8,492 nt of DNA from assembly GCA_947176325.1 (NCBI GenBank), contig CAMWQD010000044.1:1-8492 (forward strand). The letters are read 5' to 3'. Source of the DNA: an uncultured Bacteroidales bacterium. GTDB taxonomy: Bacteria > Bacteroidota > Bacteroidia > Bacteroidales > P3. The translations under genes and the position numbers were made by a program. Of this stretch, positions 7,201 to 8,492 are shown piece after piece. Below the pieces are notes generated by a model. The model was not told where the DNA came from and did no database searches. It saw only the letters and a list, made by a program, of their open reading frames with translations. Positions within the stretch are counted from its first letter, which is position 1. Each line of letters begins with the position of its first letter.

Positions 7201-7572
7201 GTGCTGCGAGGCGGCTTTGGGGTGGTTGAGCCTCTGCTGGCACTGCCCCATCAGAAAGGTGATGGAAAGTTGGTTGGCCGAATCGGTTTCCTTTTCGTAG
7301 GCCCGCAGATAACGGTCGAGCGCCAGGGCGTATTGTTCCTGACTATAGGCCGCGTGTCCGTATTCGATTTGCTTTTTCACCGCCCCTTTGTAAGGCGACT
7401 GCTTCAAATCTTTCTTGGACTGCCGTATAGCCTGGTCTTGACTCACCTGACGGTTCATCTCGCGCTTGGCATCGGAAATCTTCTGTTCCTGCTCCTGCGC
7501 ATAAAGCCTCGTCCCCGCCCCTATCAGCAAGCCCGCCGTAACCACAATCTTGAGCAATCTAACTCCTCGCAT
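4207..7572 (-). CDS. PorE-like modular OmpA-family protein with TPR, PD40 propeller, regulatory-like, OmpA_C and SPOR domains
   Basis: This 1121-residue protein probably anchors a T9SS-related surface complex to peptidoglycan. After a signal peptide (LYA then Gln26, no lipobox) come about three TPRs (66-165). A WD40-like PD40 propeller follows (203-520), with blades such as LYFSSSRP, HPSVSKDG, FVFSSDGHVGNGGMDMY and PINSSYDDG. A carboxypeptidase-regulatory-like domain begins at 521 and resumes at 618-690, split by an Asp-Ser octad repeat. A Lys/Pro stalk (700-728) and a CxxC (791-794) lead to a PAL-like OmpA_C domain (890-1000). There Asp932 and Arg947 are spaced like the diaminopimelate-binding pair of Acinetobacter OmpA. 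A SPOR-like domain (about 1023-1112, starting FMVQLGAF) ends the protein. Porphyromonas PorE has the TPR-propeller-regulatory-OmpA_C order but is shorter and, as far as I recall, lacks SPOR. It starts 3 nt after the cargo stop, implying translational coupling. Confidence 0.93.
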   Translation of the reverse strand: MRGVRLLKIVVTAGLLIGAGTRLYAQEQEQKISDAKREMNRQVSQDQAIRQSKKDLKQSPYKGAVKKQIEYGHAAYSQEQYALALDRYLRAYEKETDSANQLSITFLMGQCQQRLNHPKAASQHYNKIWLQGERSASFLQAYVEALFAIGDYAKAEIVIEELERQGVESAMLRTRKESLEKMQEAVDAQQMFGLLPEDVILDTAINTAFSEYGPTLVLGELYFSSSRPVEGQVLSDPRTGQGYSRLFSARYDPVRKSWADPTPVKGEVAGLRGNIGTFSYDSVGNTGYFTWVNGKATGIFTVQKAGDEWVNRTLFTFNYKQGADDFLGKVAHPSVSKDGKRLLFVYRDPASPSTGTDIWYVEKVERKPEPVTKKKKGRNTAAAAPTTTSSRSSKKKKQPEGEQIVTVNGDWGVPVRLSDEVNSAGRESFPQWINDSMFVFSSDGHVGNGGMDMYLATVDPQHPDQVRSVDIFPRPINSSYDDGAVLPDPQHGFIILASNRHTRWGKTDNIYHIDKFGLKYAVEGYVFADTTTLIEKDPNPEPEPEEVSDSISFDADSTLTAIADSALSVLSDSVMTLAADSALTAAVVDSAKALAADSLRAPARVASVATVVPKDTTPAELIKLHNYYVMVNNSESGFFESVSPDSDGRYFIPYLEPGEYDFTAYVEGYKESKVHLSLERSDLMLPVLITHRQDFEVEKKKLPAPKKAPKPKPAPKPKPAPKPKPKPDSTLAKKPEVKKDLPSPRDIIKALDTTKRYIPTVNARSVTDYQARMSDPLRRTKLTVVPPDVKCEVCGEKDVWRKQVGEEFFVKSTDDKALISLVNTQGKTTYVDLAPNSAYSIMVQDVSTDGKAKLPTGVQKGDVLRKVVARDYILFECVPKLAELNDEQYINNLYFDFDESGLIKDAPRELDRLIIVAIKNPQMYFQIETNADERGSEEYNKALTDRRLQSVKSYVEKKGLDMSRVVGRSLGKSNPLIKGARTDEEHRLNRRAVINLINSQAQNVKKGDATYPAPEVNPLNNNEVSFMVQLGAFRTPLENPLSYYGDVVANNPDLNITYYMDKDGFYKYNTGGIFKHIEDARALVVKLLNQKRECYISAFYKGQRITVSEALVILRHNNGGK
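4237..4506 (-). other. C-terminal SPOR-like domain of the PorE-like protein
   Basis: Residues about 1023-1112 start with FMVQLGAFRTPLENP, the first SPOR strand and turn, and continue through YMDKDGFYKYNTGGI and EDARALVVKLLNQ to a last strand ECYISAFYKG. This follows the SPOR repeat of strand-helix-strand twice. SPOR domains bind glycan strands that have lost their stem peptides. The match is by eye only. Confidence 0.75.
5389..5472 (-). repeat. Lys-Pro/Ala-Pro linker repeat within the PorE-like gene
   Basis: Residues 701-728 are nearly all Lys, Pro and Ala in short tandem units of the form APKPKP. On the plus strand this appears as repeated GGTTTGGG / GGCTTGGG / GGCGCG blocks. Such segments form stiff, positively charged stalks in cell-wall-spanning proteins. 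It separates the propeller/regulatory half from the peptidoglycan-binding half. As a DNA repeat it could change in copy number. Confidence 0.85.
5779..5928 (-). repeat. Octad Asp-Ser repeat within the PorE-like gene
   Basis: Residues 549-598 contain seven DS pairs, at 549, 556, 564, 572, 580, 589 and 597, spaced 7, 8, 8, 8, 9 and 8. The pattern is roughly A-D-S-x-L-T-x-x. At DNA level CTGTCGGC and close variants recur on the plus strand about every 24 bases. It lies between the first strand of the regulatory-like domain (VEGYVFADTTT) and the rest of it (from residue 618). Confidence 0.85.
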
Positions 7573-7575
7573 ACA

Positions 7576-8492
7576 CTATTCGTATTTAACCGTAACCACG
7601 CCTTTGACGATGCGTACCGAGCCGTCCTCACCGTCGATTTCGGCCACATAGAGATATTCGCCGGGGCGCACCGGTTGTCCGTTGCGCGAACCGTCCCAGC
7701 CGAGGCCGTCCTCCGTATGGAAAATCTGCTCGCCCCAACTCGTGAAAATCGTGAGGCGGGAAACTCCCTTGAGGAAAATATCGTTATAGCCGTCGCCGTT
7801 GGGCGTAATTACATTCGGAATATTGTTTCCCTTGCCGGGTCTTACACGCACGGTCGCCTCGCGCACGCAACCGCTCGCACTGTCGGTGACGGTGAGCGTC
7901 ATCTCGCCCTCGTGGAACAAGGCCACCGTATTCATGGTGCCGTTGGTGCTGTCTAAGGTCGAAACCCAGCTTTCGGGCGTCCAGTCGAAGCGATAACGGC
8001 CGCTTCCGTCTTCGATGCGCGTGAGGAATTCCACGCGCCCGCCCATAGGCACTTCCACTTCGTCGGAAGCGACGTTGCGGAAATAGGCCTGCATATCGTA
8101 GACCCGAACATCAATTTCGAGCGTGTCGTAGTGCGAGGCGGCGAGGATGAGGCTACCGTTTTCCTCATCGTAGAGGAAAGTGCTGTCGTGGCCCACCACG
8201 CGGTAGAAATAGGTGCCCGGTGTTTGGAATTCCTGCGCGAGAAGCGCCGAATCCCGCATATCGGGCATCAACTCCCATACATCGTCCACTTTCTCATACC
8301 ATTCGATATGGTAGTTCTGACGGTTTCCGCCGAAAGAAAGCACAAAGAGACTGTCGGGAAGTTCCACACAGATGGTGTCGGCAGAAAGCGGCACGAAACG
8401 GAACACGCTGTCTACGACAATCTTCACCGAGTCGTTGACCGCACAGAGACGGTCGCGCCGGTAGAAGGGTATCTGTTCGCGGCCCTCTTCGG
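7576..8492 (-). CDS. T9SS type B cargo protein, C-terminal part (gliding motility-associated sorting domain)
   Basis: The gene is partial: its frame stays open to the right edge of the window, so its real start lies beyond 8492. A GTG at 8427 could be mistaken for a start, but the open frame continues 21 codons upstream and no signal peptide follows. The visible 304 residues include beta-rich repeats, then an Ig/PKD-like domain (bases about 7837-8079, with FDWTPES and GEMTLTVTDSASGC). The end is a type B CHU_C domain (7576-7827) with the diagnostic NVITPNGDGYNDIF, followed by FTSWGEQIFH, GWDG, GEYLYVAEI and KGVVTVKYE. That domain directs export through the T9SS and retention at the surface, usually with a dedicated PorP/SprF-type partner, which is encoded two genes downstream. 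The upper domains and the function of the cargo cannot be judged here. Confidence 0.93.
   Translation of the reverse strand, partial: EEGREQIPFYRRDRLCAVNDSVKIVVDSVFRFVPLSADTICVELPDSLFVLSFGGNRQNYHIEWYEKVDDVWELMPDMRDSALLAQEFQTPGTYFYRVVGHDSTFLYDEENGSLILAASHYDTLEIDVRVYDMQAYFRNVASDEVEVPMGGRVEFLTRIEDGSGRYRFDWTPESWVSTLDSTNGTMNTVALFHEGEMTLTVTDSASGCVREATVRVRPGKGNNIPNVITPNGDGYNDIFLKGVSRLTIFTSWGEQIFHTEDGLGWDGSRNGQPVRPGEYLYVAEIDGEDGSVRIVKGVVTVKYE

Noticed and set aside
6577..7956. A 459-codon plus-strand open frame spanning the anchor/cargo junction
   Set aside because: Same register effect; it crosses the junction only because the two real genes are in the same frame. No domain is seen.

Overview
The window comes from a Bacteroidota genome, most likely from the Bacteroidales, with fairly GC-rich genes. 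Three things point there: proteins specific to the type IX secretion system (T9SS), found only in this phylum; upstream boxes matching the phylum's -7 promoter consensus TAnnTTTG; and start codons without clear Shine-Dalgarno sequences. I cannot name the genus.

Layout: a minus-strand tRNA with a CAT anticodon (2-75), probably the lysidine-modified tRNA-Ile2 that reads AUA, faces away from a plus-strand lipoprotein lytic transglycosylase of the MltF type (149-1642). Their 73-bp divergent gap holds two -7 boxes placed exactly back to back. The mltF-like gene converges on a minus-strand cluster, and a symmetrical GC-rich hairpin flanked by A and T runs sits between the two stop codons, usable as a terminator from both sides.

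The minus-strand cluster (transcribed from right to left) reads: the C-terminal part of a T9SS cargo protein with a type B (gliding-motility, CHU_C) sorting domain, cut by the window edge; a 1121-residue PorE-like outer-membrane/periplasmic protein (TPR, PD40 propeller, carboxypeptidase-regulatory-like domain, OmpA_C, SPOR); a PorP/SprF-family outer-membrane protein; a bactofilin; and gcvT, the aminomethyltransferase of glycine cleavage. The first three are separated by 3 and 18 nt and look like one transcription and assembly unit: a secreted surface protein, a cell-wall anchor, and the outer-membrane partner that type B cargo needs. A probable promoter at the end of the porP-like gene should give bactofilin and gcvT their own transcript.

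The most interesting content is the cargo/anchor/PorP module. Its anchor carries two different peptidoglycan-binding domains (OmpA_C with both ligand residues present, and a C-terminal SPOR), an octad Asp-Ser repeat that seems to split the regulatory-like domain, a Lys/Pro stalk and a lysine-rich insertion in the propeller. Also worth checking are the abutting divergent promoters between the tRNA and the transglycosylase gene, and the high AUA usage of that gene. There is no sign of mobile elements, CRISPR arrays, prophage or transfer. Apart from the gaps described, no stretch over 300 bases lacks a gene.
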